NCBI GenBank assembly: GCA_965222315.1
Contig: OZ244951.1
Location: 2,790,001-2,854,000 of the forward strand
Length of the DNA stretch: 64,000 nt
From: JACKII01 sp965222315
Lineage (GTDB): Bacteria > Pseudomonadota > Alphaproteobacteria > Bin95
Direction: 5' to 3'
This document shows, one piece after another, positions 17,592-27,017 of the stretch; positions within the stretch are counted from its first letter, which is position 1; each line of letters opens with the position of its first letter. The translations under genes and the position numbers were made by a program. The notes under the pieces are model-generated. The model was given only the letters and a program-made list of their open reading frames with translations. It searched no databases and was not told the origin of the DNA.

Positions 17592-18131
17592 CTAGTCCTG
17601 CGGGTCGGCCAATTCCTTGCGCCGCCGCTCGACAAACGCCTCGCGCGGCTCGAAACGCGGCTGGGTCTTGAACTGCTCCTCCGTCCAGGCGAGCAGCGCC
17701 TCGTCGTCCAGGTCCATGTCCCAGGTCTCACCCTGCGGCTGCTGCACCTGCCAAGGCGAATCGCAGAAGATCTCGATGCCATTCTGCTCTGGGTCCTGGA
17801 AATAGACCGACCAGGTATTGCCGTGGCTGGTCGGCCGCATCTCAACGCCCTCGCCACGCAGGCCGGAGATGATCTTGCGCAACTGGTCCATCTTCTGCAC
17901 CCGGAAGGCGACATGGGCGACGCTGTTCGAGGCACCCTCGTTCTCGCGCATGGTCGCGAACCCGATCTGGTGATGCTCCTCCGGGTCCTGGCTGAGGAAG
18001 ATGATCTCATAGCCACGGCCCGGAATCTCGCCGCGGTCCGTCACTTGAAAGCCCAGCACGCGCGTATAGAAGTCGAGCATCTTCGGCTCGTCCTTCACGA
18101 AATAAACGATATGCGACCAAGAAAGACTCAT
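17592..18131 (-). CDS. VOC-superfamily protein (extradiol dioxygenase/glyoxalase fold)
   Basis: 179 residues from ATG 18131, which has GGAGG eight bases upstream; longer in-frame starts lack this. One vicinal-oxygen-chelate module pair is visible: H in SHIVYFVKD, H in VAHVAFRVQ and E in NGIEIFCDSP form the 2-His-1-Glu metal site. It heads an operon with two flavin hydroxylases, so ring cleavage of a catechol or gentisate-like product is plausible, though single-domain VOC proteins also act as isomerases or lyases. The C-terminal 50 residues are a charged extension. Confidence 0.75.
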   Translation of the reverse strand: MSLSWSHIVYFVKDEPKMLDFYTRVLGFQVTDRGEIPGRGYEIIFLSQDPEEHHQIGFATMRENEGASNSVAHVAFRVQKMDQLRKIISGLRGEGVEMRPTSHGNTWSVYFQDPEQNGIEIFCDSPWQVQQPQGETWDMDLDDEALLAWTEEQFKTQPRFEPREAFVERRRKELADPQD

Positions 18132-18213
18132 CACACTATCCTCCGCTGACATTTGCTGCCGGAGAGGATAGGGTCCGGCACTCGCTAAAGTCCAGCCGGA
18201 GCTAAACCGTCCC

Positions 18214-19635
18214 ATGTCCCGCAACGAAGCAATCGCCCAAGCCCAGGCCCTCGTCGATGACGGCGCGTTCGAGGAGGTAATGGCCCATTGGGTCTCCATC
18301 CCCTCCACCGCGCAGGAACCGGAGCACTACGACGACCTGATCCGCTACCTGGAGGAAGCGATCGTGCCGGCAATAGAATCGCTCGGCTGTGAATGGGAAA
18401 TACACGACAATTCCGATGAAGTGGGCGGCCCGTTCCTGATTGCCGGACGGCAGGAAGGCGACGACCTGCCGACGATTCTGCTCTATGGCCATGGCGACGT
18501 GGTGCGCGGGCTGGAGGGCGATTGGGAGAACGCCCGCGACCCGTGGACCACAGACCTGGATGGTGACCGCCTCTATGGTCGCGGCACGGCGGACAACAAG
18601 GGCCAACACGCCATCAACCTGCTGGCATTGATGACCGTATTAGAGACGCGCGGCCATCTGGGCTTCAACTTGCGCGTGCTGATCGAGATGAGCGAGGAAG
18701 TCGGCTCCCGCGGCCTCCGCGAATTCGCGGAGGAGTATAAGGAAAAGCTTCAGGCTGACGTGCTGATCGCCTCGGACGGCCCGCGGCTGAAACCCGACCG
18801 GCCCACCATCTTTCTCGGTTCCAGAGGAACGGCGACATTTAAACTGTCGGTCCATGCGCGCGAGGGGGGGCACCATTCCGGCAACTGGGGCGGCCTGCTC
18901 TCCAATCCCGGCACGCAACTGATGCACGCCATCGGCACCCTGGTGGACCGGCGTGGCGCCATCCTGGTGGATGCTTTGAAGCCGCCGCCGCTGTCCAACG
19001 CGCTCCGGACCGCCATTGCCGATTGCGAGGTGGACGGCGGTCCGGACGCGCCGGCGATCAATCCGGACTGGGGCGAGCCCGGCCTGACGCCCTGGGAGCG
19101 GGTGTTCGGCTGGAACACGTTCGAGGTGCTGTCGTTCACCACTGGCAACCCGGATAACCCGGTGAACGCCGTACCGCCGGCCGCCACCGCCTACTGCCAG
19201 ATCCGCTTCATCGCCGGCAGCGATCACGCGGGCTTCGAGCAGGCCATTAAGGACCGCCTGCACGAGGAAGGCTATGACATGGTCCAGGTGGAGGCGACCC
19301 GCATGGCAATGGCAGCAACCCGCACCGATCTGGAAGACCCATGGGTCGAGCGTACGGTCTCCTCTCTGGCGGAAACCCTGCGCGCGCCGCCGGCAGTGCT
19401 GCCGAACCTGGGCGGCTCCATCCCCAACGATGTCTTCACCGACCTGCTCGGGATGCCGACGATCTGGGTGCCCCATTCCTATGCCGGATGCAGCCAGCAC
19501 GCGCCGAACGAGCACCTGCTGATCAGCGTCGCCCGCGAGGGGCTCGGCATGATGGCCGGCCTCTATTGGGATATCGGTGCAGGCGCGGACGAGGGCGGCA
19601 ACCCGGATGACGACGACGAGGATGAGGGGGAATAG
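18214..19635 (+). CDS. M20-family metallopeptidase/deacylase (ArgE/DapE-like)
   Basis: 473 residues with dizinc ligands in order: H93 and D95 (YGHGDV), D127 (GTADNKGQ), E161-E162 (MSEEVGS), D188 (ASDGP) and a late histidine near CSQHAPNEH. The lid/dimerisation insert lies about 215-330 (GGHHSGNWGG at its start). It would hydrolyse a peptide, carbamoyl or N-acyl bond in the cytosol. The C-terminus is a strikingly acidic tail (about twelve D/E in the last twenty residues). It is divergent from the aromatic operon with an 82-bp shared promoter region. Confidence 0.85.
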   Translation: MSRNEAIAQAQALVDDGAFEEVMAHWVSIPSTAQEPEHYDDLIRYLEEAIVPAIESLGCEWEIHDNSDEVGGPFLIAGRQEGDDLPTILLYGHGDVVRGLEGDWENARDPWTTDLDGDRLYGRGTADNKGQHAINLLALMTVLETRGHLGFNLRVLIEMSEEVGSRGLREFAEEYKEKLQADVLIASDGPRLKPDRPTIFLGSRGTATFKLSVHAREGGHHSGNWGGLLSNPGTQLMHAIGTLVDRRGAILVDALKPPPLSNALRTAIADCEVDGGPDAPAINPDWGEPGLTPWERVFGWNTFEVLSFTTGNPDNPVNAVPPAATAYCQIRFIAGSDHAGFEQAIKDRLHEEGYDMVQVEATRMAMAATRTDLEDPWVERTVSSLAETLRAPPAVLPNLGGSIPNDVFTDLLGMPTIWVPHSYAGCSQHAPNEHLLISVAREGLGMMAGLYWDIGAGADEGGNPDDDDEDEGE

Positions 19636-19906
19636 CGGCCAATCCCAACAATGGCGGGCCTGTTGAAGCGGATGCTTCGACAGGCTCAGCATTAGGGACT
19701 TTATGTCGAAATGAGGCGCATTAATTGCATGGACGGGTGTAATGGCGCGTGCGGCCGTGCCTCCACCGCACCTGGCCGCTGCGCATAGCCTTCATCCTGA
19801 GCCTGTCGAAGAATGCTATCGGTGCCATGCGCGGCAATGGCCTTGAATTTTAGAGATTGCCGTCCCCCCGGCATTCCGCCGGGGACTCGCAATGACGATC
19901 AGGGTT
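19636..19906. repeat. Intergenic region with inverted CTTCGACAGGCTCAG repeats
   Basis: No gene in this 271-bp gap. GCTTCGACAGGCTCAG (19674-19689) and its near inverse CCTGAGCCTGTCGAAG (about 19797-19812) form a long-range inverted repeat. The same motif pair recurs at 33350-33440. A CCCCCGGC-ATTCC-GCCGGGG hairpin lies at 19864-19883, followed by CTCGCAATGACG as in the repeat near position 491. These are dispersed intergenic palindromes. Confidence 0.65.
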
Positions 19907-21184
19907 TCAGTTCAGCACGCTCTCCAGCCAGGCAGCGTGGGAAAGCGTGCCATGCGCCCGGCCGGCCGGACCGACGACCTGAACGCCAACCGGCAGGCCC
20001 GCAGGCCCAACAAGGCCCGGCACCGTGACACAAGGCACGCCCAGCATGGTCCAGATACGATTGAAATTGGGAGAGCCGGTAAAGGCCAGGTTTTTCGGCG
20101 CCTCCCCAGGAGCCGCCGGAACTAGCAGCGCACCGTAGCGCTCCAGCAACTGCCAGAACGTGGCCTTGCAGGAGGCCTGCACGTTCCGCGCCCAGTCATA
20201 CCGCTCGCGGGAGAAGTCGCCGCCGTCCTTGATATACTCCTTCAGGGCCGTCGATAGCTTGTCCCAATGGTTGGTGCGTTCGTAGGCCAGGCCGCGCCAC
20301 GCCTCGAACGTCATAATGACTTCCTGGGCGTCCAACGCATCCTTGAAGGCAGGCGGCAGACCGATTTCGACGACACTACCGCCGGCATCCTGAACGCGCT
20401 CAACAGCTTCTTTCATGGCTTGCCGTGTGCCGGTCTCCGCCTCGTCCCAGATATGCGTTTTGCTCCATGCAAAAACTGGCGCCTCGGCGGTTTTGGCCAG
20501 CGGCTGAACGGGCACCCCCTCCATAATGGAGGCGAAGGCGTTTGCGTCTGCCACAGAACGGGACATGCAGCCGATAGTGTCGAGCGATTCCGCCAGTACC
20601 TTCATCCCATTCCGCATGATCCGGCCATGGGTGGGCTTGTAGCCGACGACGCCGCAATAGCTGGCCGGACGGATAACGGAGCCGGCCGTCTGCGTACCGA
20701 TGGCGAGCGGCATTTGAAAGTCGCCGACCCCGGCCGCCGATCCGCTGGACGAACCGCCGGGGGTCCGGGCCGGATCGTGCGGATTGCGGGTAGGGCCAGG
20801 GTTGCGCATGGCAAACTCGGTCGTCACCGTCTTGCCTAGCACCACCATGCCCGCCTCCCGCAGCATGCCAACGCAGGCTGCATCGCCCGACGGGCGGTTC
20901 CCCTTATAGATCGGGGAGCCGCATTCGGTTGGGTAGTCATGGGTATCAAGAATGTCCTTCACCCCGACTGGCACGCCGTGGAGCAACGAACGTGGCTTCT
21001 CCTTGTCGCGGGCCCGTGCTTCATCCAGCGCCTGTTCTGGCTCGAGATGAGCCCACGCCATCACCGCTTCATCCCGTTCCTCGATCCGCGCCAGCAGAGC
21101 CTCTACCAGTGATTCCGACGTCAAACGCCCGGCAGCGATTTCGCGCGCGGCGTCAAGAGCGGTCAGGCGGGTCGGATCGGTCAT
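19907..21184 (-). CDS. Amidase-signature family hydrolase
   Basis: 425 residues from ATG 21184; a much longer in-frame extension overlaps the divergent gene and is not conserved. The Ser-cisSer-Lys triad is K76 (VGVKDILD), a serine in the GGSSSGSAAG run (145-147) and S169 (TAGSVIRPA). The enzyme hydrolyses an amide or carbamate bond, for example in aryl or alkyl amides or allophanate-like compounds. It is not GatA: the length is shorter than GatA's and no gatB or gatC is nearby. Divergent from the Ldh-family dehydrogenase across about 130 bases. Confidence 0.85.
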   Translation of the reverse strand: MTDPTRLTALDAAREIAAGRLTSESLVEALLARIEERDEAVMAWAHLEPEQALDEARARDKEKPRSLLHGVPVGVKDILDTHDYPTECGSPIYKGNRPSGDAACVGMLREAGMVVLGKTVTTEFAMRNPGPTRNPHDPARTPGGSSSGSAAGVGDFQMPLAIGTQTAGSVIRPASYCGVVGYKPTHGRIMRNGMKVLAESLDTIGCMSRSVADANAFASIMEGVPVQPLAKTAEAPVFAWSKTHIWDEAETGTRQAMKEAVERVQDAGGSVVEIGLPPAFKDALDAQEVIMTFEAWRGLAYERTNHWDKLSTALKEYIKDGGDFSRERYDWARNVQASCKATFWQLLERYGALLVPAAPGEAPKNLAFTGSPNFNRIWTMLGVPCVTVPGLVGPAGLPVGVQVVGPAGRAHGTLSHAAWLESVLN

Positions 21185-21316
21185 GGCAGGATACCTCTTG
21201 TTCGTGGTTTCGCCGCTCGGGTCACTTGGCTTCGCGGGTGGGGTGGGCCATAGTCTGCCGTGCTTGTGTGTCCCACGCCAAGCCTGTTCCTTCTTCCACC
21301 GGAAAACTGCGCGCTC

Positions 21317-22393
21317 ATGACCGTGTCCATTCCTGCCGAAACCCTGCAACAGCAGATTGAGGCCGTTCTCGTTGCCTGGGGCGTGCTGGAAGGCCCCGCG
21401 GGCGCGGCCGCCGAGGCGCTGACCGATACCGATCTGCATGGCGTCGATTCCCATGGCATCGGCCTGATCCCGATGTACGACCAACGCCGCGGCGAAGGCC
21501 GGATCAATGTCAGCGCCGAACCCAGGATCGAGCGGGAAAAGGGAGCCGTCGCCCTGATCGATGCCGACAAGTCCCTCGGCCATCCGGTTTCTATTATGGC
21601 GATGAACCTTGCCTGCCAAAAGGCGCAGGAGACCGGCGTCGGCCTGGTGGGAGTCCGTAATTCCAACCATTTCGGCGCGGCAGGCTACTATTCACGGTTG
21701 GCGGCAAAACAAGGCATGATCGGCATGGCCATGACCCATGCGCCCGGCTCCGCCATTGTGCCGACCTTCGGCCGCGACGCTGTGCTGGGAACGAACCCCA
21801 TCGCCTTCGCCGCCCCGGCCAAGAGCAACAAGCCGTTCGCCCTGGATATGGCAACCTCCACCGTCGCATTGAATAAGGTCCGTAACTACTACCGCCGCGG
21901 CATGGCCATCCCGGAAGGCTGGGCAATGGACGAGCACGGTAAACCGACCACCGACCCGGAAGTGGGCTACAAGGCGCGCCGGGTGGCGCCAGTGGGCGGC
22001 ACGCGGGAACTCGGCAGCCACAAGGGCTACGGCCTGGCGATGATGGTGGAAATCCTGTGCGCGGTCCTAACCGGTGCCTGGGCAGAACCGGGCAAGGCCG
22101 ACGCCAATGGCCACCCGGTCAAATCCACCACCCAGACCGGGCATTTCTTCCTGGCGATCGACCCGGCCAAATTCAGAGACGATGAGGCATTCGAGGAAGA
22201 TCTGGACCGCATGATCAACATGCTGCATGCGACGCCGCCGGTCGACCCTACCAAGCCGGTGCTGGTCGCGGGCGATCCGGAATGGACGACATTCGAGGAA
22301 CGCTCCCGCGATGGCGTGCCGCTGCCGGAAACCCTGATCGACGAGCTGCACGAGGTCGTCCGCCGCTGCAACGCCCCCTGGCTTTTGGGATAA
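21317..22393 (+). CDS. Malate/L-lactate dehydrogenase-family NAD(P)-dependent oxidoreductase
   Basis: 358 residues from ATG 21317 (an upstream in-frame start adds 19 unlikely residues). Family landmarks are DTDLHGVDSHGI near residue 40, VGVRNSNHFGAAGYY near 115 with the catalytic-type histidine, FGRDAVLGTNPIAFAAP near 155 and GSHKGYGLAMMVEIL near 235. The family includes YiaK, AllD and delta-1-piperideine-2-carboxylate reductases. It reduces a 2-oxoacid or imine with NAD(P)H. Substrate is unknown; an amidase next door suggests catabolism of an amide-derived acid. Confidence 0.82.
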   Translation: MTVSIPAETLQQQIEAVLVAWGVLEGPAGAAAEALTDTDLHGVDSHGIGLIPMYDQRRGEGRINVSAEPRIEREKGAVALIDADKSLGHPVSIMAMNLACQKAQETGVGLVGVRNSNHFGAAGYYSRLAAKQGMIGMAMTHAPGSAIVPTFGRDAVLGTNPIAFAAPAKSNKPFALDMATSTVALNKVRNYYRRGMAIPEGWAMDEHGKPTTDPEVGYKARRVAPVGGTRELGSHKGYGLAMMVEILCAVLTGAWAEPGKADANGHPVKSTTQTGHFFLAIDPAKFRDDEAFEEDLDRMINMLHATPPVDPTKPVLVAGDPEWTTFEERSRDGVPLPETLIDELHEVVRRCNAPWLLG

Positions 22394-22542
22394 CCCCTGG
22401 CTCTTTGGATAAGCCGATACCTCAACACCGGCAAAAGACCGGCTAGCGCCTATCAATGCATACAAACGCCCCTAGCGTTGGGCGGTTCCCGCCCCTATAA
22501 AGCCGGTTCCTGCAATTTGTGGATAAGTTTGGAGTTCCTCCG

Positions 22543-23922
22543 ATGGTGACCGCCTGGGCCCCGGATAGTTGGCGTTCGAAGCCGATACGGCAAATGCCGG
22601 AATACCGCGATCAAGCGGCACTTTCGGCGACCGAAGAAACGCTCGCCGGCATGCCGCCCCTCGTTTTTGCGGGTGAGGCACGCGCCCTGAAGAGCTCGCT
22701 CGCCAGTGTCGCGGAGGGCCGCGGCTTTCTGCTACAGGGGGGTGACTGCGCGGAAAGTTTTGCTGAGTTCAAAGCCGACAATATCCGCGACACCTTCCGG
22801 GTGCTGCTTCAGATGGCCGTGGTGCTGACCTACGGCGCGGCGGTGCCGGTGGTGAAGGTCGGCCGACTGGCCGGTCAGTATGCCAAGCCACGTTCGTCCG
22901 ACACGGAAACCCAGGGCGACCTCACCCTGTCGAGCTACCGCGGCGACATCATCAACGGCATGGAATTCAACAAGGAGTCCCGCGAGCCGGATCCAAGCCG
23001 CATGATCCGCTGCTACACTCAGGCATCGGCCACGCTGAACCTGCTGCGTGCCTTCGCCCAGGGCGGCTATGCGGACCTCCATCAGGTCGGCCGCTGGAAC
23101 CTGGACTTCGCCAAGAGCAGTGCCCAGTCCGCCCGCTACCAGGAACTGGCTGACCGCCTGACCGAGACTCTGGAGTTTATGGCGGCCTGCGGACTGACCA
23201 GCGAGACGACTCCGCAGATCCGTGAGACCAGCTTCTACACCAGCCATGAAGCGCTGCTATTGCCTTACGAGCAGCCGATGACCCGCATCGATAGCACGTC
23301 CGGCGATTGGTATGACTGCTCCGCCCACATGCTGTGGGTCGGCGACCGTACCCGCCAGGTGGACGGAGCGCATGTGGAGTTCCTGCGCGGGGTCAAGAAC
23401 CCGATCGGCATGAAGTGCGGCCCCAGTCTGGAAACAGACGACCTGCTCCGCCTGATCGATACGCTCAATCCGTCTAATGAGCCCGGCCGTCTCACCCTGA
23501 TCACCCGCATGGGTTCGGATGGCATTGAAAAAGGCCTGCCGCCACTGATCCGCGCGGTGGAGCGTGAGGGCAAGAAAGTCGTCTGGTCCTGCGATCCAAT
23601 GCACGGCAACACGATTACCGCCAATAGCTTCAAGACCCGGCCTTTCGACCGGATCATGAGTGAGGTTCGGGGTTTCTTTGACGTGCACCGCGCCGAAGGC
23701 ACCCATCCCGGCGGCGTGCATGTGGAGATGACTGGCCAGAATGTGACCGAGTGCCTGGGTGGCGCGCAAGCGATCAGCGAGAGCGTGCTGGGCGACCGCT
23801 ACCATACCCATTGCGACCCGCGCCTGAATGCCTCCCAGTCGCTGGAACTGGCCTTTCTGATTGCCGAACAGCTTAAGGAAGAGCGTCGCTACGGTGCCAT
23901 TCCAATGGCGGCGCAGGCCTAG
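22543..23922 (+). CDS. Class II 3-deoxy-D-arabino-heptulosonate 7-phosphate synthase
   Basis: 459 residues from ATG 22543, with GGAG eight bases upstream. Type II (plant/actinobacterial) DAHP synthase motifs are abundant: QGGDCAESF, KVGRLAGQYAKPR, YRGDIINGMEF, FYTSHEALLLPYEQ, RDxT-like DRTRQVDGAHVEF, and CDPMHGNT. It condenses phosphoenolpyruvate and erythrose 4-phosphate, the first step of the shikimate pathway. The gene is followed after 12 bases by a nicotinate phosphoribosyltransferase-like gene, suggesting cotranscription. Confidence 0.92.
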   Translation: MVTAWAPDSWRSKPIRQMPEYRDQAALSATEETLAGMPPLVFAGEARALKSSLASVAEGRGFLLQGGDCAESFAEFKADNIRDTFRVLLQMAVVLTYGAAVPVVKVGRLAGQYAKPRSSDTETQGDLTLSSYRGDIINGMEFNKESREPDPSRMIRCYTQASATLNLLRAFAQGGYADLHQVGRWNLDFAKSSAQSARYQELADRLTETLEFMAACGLTSETTPQIRETSFYTSHEALLLPYEQPMTRIDSTSGDWYDCSAHMLWVGDRTRQVDGAHVEFLRGVKNPIGMKCGPSLETDDLLRLIDTLNPSNEPGRLTLITRMGSDGIEKGLPPLIRAVEREGKKVVWSCDPMHGNTITANSFKTRPFDRIMSEVRGFFDVHRAEGTHPGGVHVEMTGQNVTECLGGAQAISESVLGDRYHTHCDPRLNASQSLELAFLIAEQLKEERRYGAIPMAAQA

Positions 23923-23934
23923 GGACCGTCTGGT

Positions 23935-25104
23935 ATGGCGACCGGCACCGACCGCAATGGGTCGCTAGCGGCCCGTCCGCGGGACGAGGACGTAGCGCTT
24001 TATACGGATACCTATTTCCGGAAAAGCAAGGCAACGGTCGGCAAGTTCGGCGACGTGGACGTTACCTACGCTGTCTTCATGCGGCGGCCGGTGGTGTGCT
24101 GCCCGCGGCTGGCTGTCGATTGGATCGAAAGTATCGCGCGCGAACGCGGCGTAACATTCGAGATCGAATTGCGCCGGAAGGAAGGCGAGTGGATCGGAGC
24201 CGGTGAGCCTCTGCTCTACCTCTCCGGTCCGCTATACCATTTGGTAGATCTGGAAACGCTTTACCTGCAAAAGTTGGGGGCCGCCTGCGCCGCGGCCTAC
24301 AACGCATTCGAGATGTGCAAGGCCCTCCCCAACGCGGCCTTTCTGGCGATGGACGCGCGCCATTGCGCGGGCGCTGACATGGCGGAGATGATGGCCTATG
24401 CGGCCAGCGTCGGCTCTGAAGCGGCGCGGCAGGCGGTCGGAGCAACCGGATTTATCGGCAATGCAACCGACGCCACGGCCCATTATTTCGGCCAGCCGAA
24501 CGGCTTCGGAACCATGCCCCACGCCTTGATTGGCTATGCAGGCTCAACCCTGGCCGCGGCCGAGATGTTCCACAAAACCCACCCGGACGAGAACCTGACC
24601 GTTCTGGTGGACTATTATGGCAACGAGATCCGTGACTCGCTCGAAGTGGCAGCCGCGTTCCCACACCTGGCCGAGGCTGGCCGTCTGTCTTTCCGCCTGG
24701 ACACCCACGGCGGGCGCTATGTCGAAGGGCTGGATACCCAGACTTCTTATGCCGTGCTCGACCGCAATGCGCCGGAAGCCATCCGGCAATTCCGGACCGA
24801 GACGGAGCTGAAACATATGATCGGCACCGGCGTTTCCGCCGCCTCCGTCTGGCATCTGCGGGAGAACCTCGACCGGGCAGGCTTCGCCAATGCCAAAATC
24901 GTGGCCTCTTCAGGTTTCAATATCGAAAAGTGCCGGGCATTTGCCGCTGCCAATACCCCGGTCGATATGATTGGAACAGGCTCTTATCTGCCGGACCGCT
25001 GGTCAGAAACCTATGCGACCGCTGACATTGTCGAGTATGGCGGCAAGCCCAGCGTCAAGGTCGGCCGGGAGTTTCTGTTACGGCAACGCGCTGGCCTGGA
25101 ATAA
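23935..25104 (+). CDS. Nicotinate phosphoribosyltransferase-like protein
   Basis: 389 residues starting 12 bases after the DAHP synthase stop. Typical PncB-fold features are ALYTDTYFRKSK at the N-terminus, a central QPNGFGTMPHALIGYAG segment containing the conserved MPH, a LVDYYGNE strand, LRLDTHGG-like FRLDTHGGRYVEG, and the phosphate-binding IVASSGFNIEKCRAF followed by DMIGTGSYL. It should transfer phosphoribose from PRPP to nicotinate or an analogue in NAD salvage. Divergence from classical PncB leaves room for another pyridine or quinolinate-type substrate. Confidence 0.78.
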   Translation: MATGTDRNGSLAARPRDEDVALYTDTYFRKSKATVGKFGDVDVTYAVFMRRPVVCCPRLAVDWIESIARERGVTFEIELRRKEGEWIGAGEPLLYLSGPLYHLVDLETLYLQKLGAACAAAYNAFEMCKALPNAAFLAMDARHCAGADMAEMMAYAASVGSEAARQAVGATGFIGNATDATAHYFGQPNGFGTMPHALIGYAGSTLAAAEMFHKTHPDENLTVLVDYYGNEIRDSLEVAAAFPHLAEAGRLSFRLDTHGGRYVEGLDTQTSYAVLDRNAPEAIRQFRTETELKHMIGTGVSAASVWHLRENLDRAGFANAKIVASSGFNIEKCRAFAAANTPVDMIGTGSYLPDRWSETYATADIVEYGGKPSVKVGREFLLRQRAGLE

Positions 25105-25173
25105 AGCCTCAAAGAGGGCCAGGTAGCCCCAGCGCATAGCCTTCGCTACACACTGGGGACCATCGGAGAGCCA

Positions 25174-26838
25174 CTAAGCGTGCAACTCCCGCTTCATTGA
25201 CGTGCCATCTAGTGCGGTAGCGCCCTCACCTTCAGGGACCGCGCTGCTATCTTCATGCAATGACTTCAGCAAGCCATAGGTCATGAACAGCATAATGACC
25301 GATATCGGCAAGGCTGCAGCAATCGACGCCGTTTGAAGGGCCGCCAGACCACCTGCCAGCAAGAGCACCGCGGCAACCACTCCCTCACCCAGGCCCCAAA
25401 TGATCCGGAAGCGCTGGGGCGGATCGTCATCGCCCATGGAAAGCATCGTGGTAATGACCAACGTCCCGCTGTCCGACGAGGTGATAAACCACGTCGCCAG
25501 CAGGAACGTTGCCAAGGCCGAGGCAATCCATTGCAGCGTCGCCACACTGGTTAACTGCTCGATAGTGCCATAAAGCGCCGACGGCAGGTTCCAGGACATA
25601 ACGGTCTTGGCGATACCCGCGGTCCCGACACCGCCCGCCGCGTTCAACTCCATGAAAATGGCATTGCCGCCGAACATGCAAATCCAGAAGAACGCGATGG
25701 TGGTGGGCACGAACAGCACACCGACCATGAACTCGCGGATGGTGCGGCCACGGCTGATACGGGCGATGAACATACCAACGAACGGCGCCCAGGATATCCA
25801 CCAGCCCCAATAGAAGATGGTCCACCCACCCTGCCATTTGCTATTGCCTTCAGTACCGGCCGTCCAGAAGCCCATGGGAATGACATTCCAGAGATAGTCG
25901 CCGATGGAGGTTACGAAGAAGCCCATCAGCCACTTGGTTGGACCGGCAAACAGGAAGAACGCCAGCAACGCGATGGACAGCCAGATATTCCATTCGGAAA
26001 TGATCCGGATGCCGTTGCCAACGCCCGAGACCGCCGAAAAGGTCGCGATGATCGAAATGACCACGATCAAGATAATCTGGGTGGTGATGCCTGGGTCTAC
26101 ACCCGCCAGCACGTTCAGACCGGTTGCCATCTGATTTACACCGAGGCCAAGCGATGTCGCCACGCCGAATACGGTACCGAACACCGCCAGCAGATCGACG
26201 GCATGACCGATCGGGCCGTAAATCTTGTTCCCGATAACAGGATATAGCGCCGACCGAAGCGTTAACGGCAGTTTTTTGCGGAAGCCGAAATAGGCGAGGC
26301 AGAGGCCGATCATCACGTAGATGGCCCAGCCATGGAAACCCCAATGGAAATACGTGACGCGCATGGCGTATACCGCGCGCTGCATCGACATTTCCGTAAC
26401 GCCCGCCGAGTCGGCATGGGGATTGTTTGGATACCCAAACCCGCCAGAATTGTCGAAGTAGAAGACCGGCTCAGCGACGCCGAAAAATAGGATTCCGATG
26501 CCGACTCCTGCCGAAAACAACATCGCAAACCACGAGAAGTTCTTGAACTCAGGCCTTGCGTCGTCATCGCCCAGCCGGATCGAGCCGAAGCGCGAAAACA
26601 TCAGGTAAAAACATACGAATAGTAGAACTAAAGCGACCGAAATATAGTACCAGCTCAATGTGGACTCGATCCAACCGCGAACGGCTGAGTAAATACCATT
26701 CGCAAAGTCAACATTCAGGACCGTAAAAACGACAAAACATACGATCATCGCTTTCGCGGCAATCCCCATGCCCGAATGAAGACCTTTCATTGGGCCAGAA
26801 GTTGCTACTAACCCATTTGGGTCGTTGGGAGACGCCAT
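25174..26838 (-). CDS. BCCT-family transporter (betaine/choline/carnitine type)
   Basis: 554 residues with 12 predicted membrane helices. The tryptophan-rich TM8 box WTIFYWGWWISWAPFVGMF and the following RISRGRTIREF loop identify the family, as do GVGIGILFFGVAEPVFYF (TM3) and HWGFHGWAIY. The TM3 motif is GVGIGI rather than the GMGIG of Na+-betaine symporters such as BetP, so ion coupling is uncertain. It imports a quaternary amine for nutrition or osmoprotection. The N-terminus before TM1 is only about 27 residues, without a long osmosensing tail. Confidence 0.9.
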   Translation of the reverse strand: MASPNDPNGLVATSGPMKGLHSGMGIAAKAMIVCFVVFTVLNVDFANGIYSAVRGWIESTLSWYYISVALVLLFVCFYLMFSRFGSIRLGDDDARPEFKNFSWFAMLFSAGVGIGILFFGVAEPVFYFDNSGGFGYPNNPHADSAGVTEMSMQRAVYAMRVTYFHWGFHGWAIYVMIGLCLAYFGFRKKLPLTLRSALYPVIGNKIYGPIGHAVDLLAVFGTVFGVATSLGLGVNQMATGLNVLAGVDPGITTQIILIVVISIIATFSAVSGVGNGIRIISEWNIWLSIALLAFFLFAGPTKWLMGFFVTSIGDYLWNVIPMGFWTAGTEGNSKWQGGWTIFYWGWWISWAPFVGMFIARISRGRTIREFMVGVLFVPTTIAFFWICMFGGNAIFMELNAAGGVGTAGIAKTVMSWNLPSALYGTIEQLTSVATLQWIASALATFLLATWFITSSDSGTLVITTMLSMGDDDPPQRFRIIWGLGEGVVAAVLLLAGGLAALQTASIAAALPISVIMLFMTYGLLKSLHEDSSAVPEGEGATALDGTSMKRELHA

Positions 26839-27017
26839 AATTCCCTCGCCAGTTCGTTTAAGCCGCCATTAGCGAAGCAATTTCAGCGCTCCTCCGGCAG
26901 ATCATTTTTGCGCGAAATGCGCAGTCATCCGATAAGCTAGGGTAAACATGCAGCTATTGCAAATCGGGCCACCTCCAATTGTCAGTGCTGCCGGTCCGAT
27001 ATGGCTTGAGGTCGCTA

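Noticed and set aside
25127..25158. Hairpin CCCCAG...CTGGGG as terminator between the nicotinate phosphoribosyltransferase-like and BCCT genes
   Set aside because: Stem is only 6 bp with a 20-base loop and no T-run; too weak to call.
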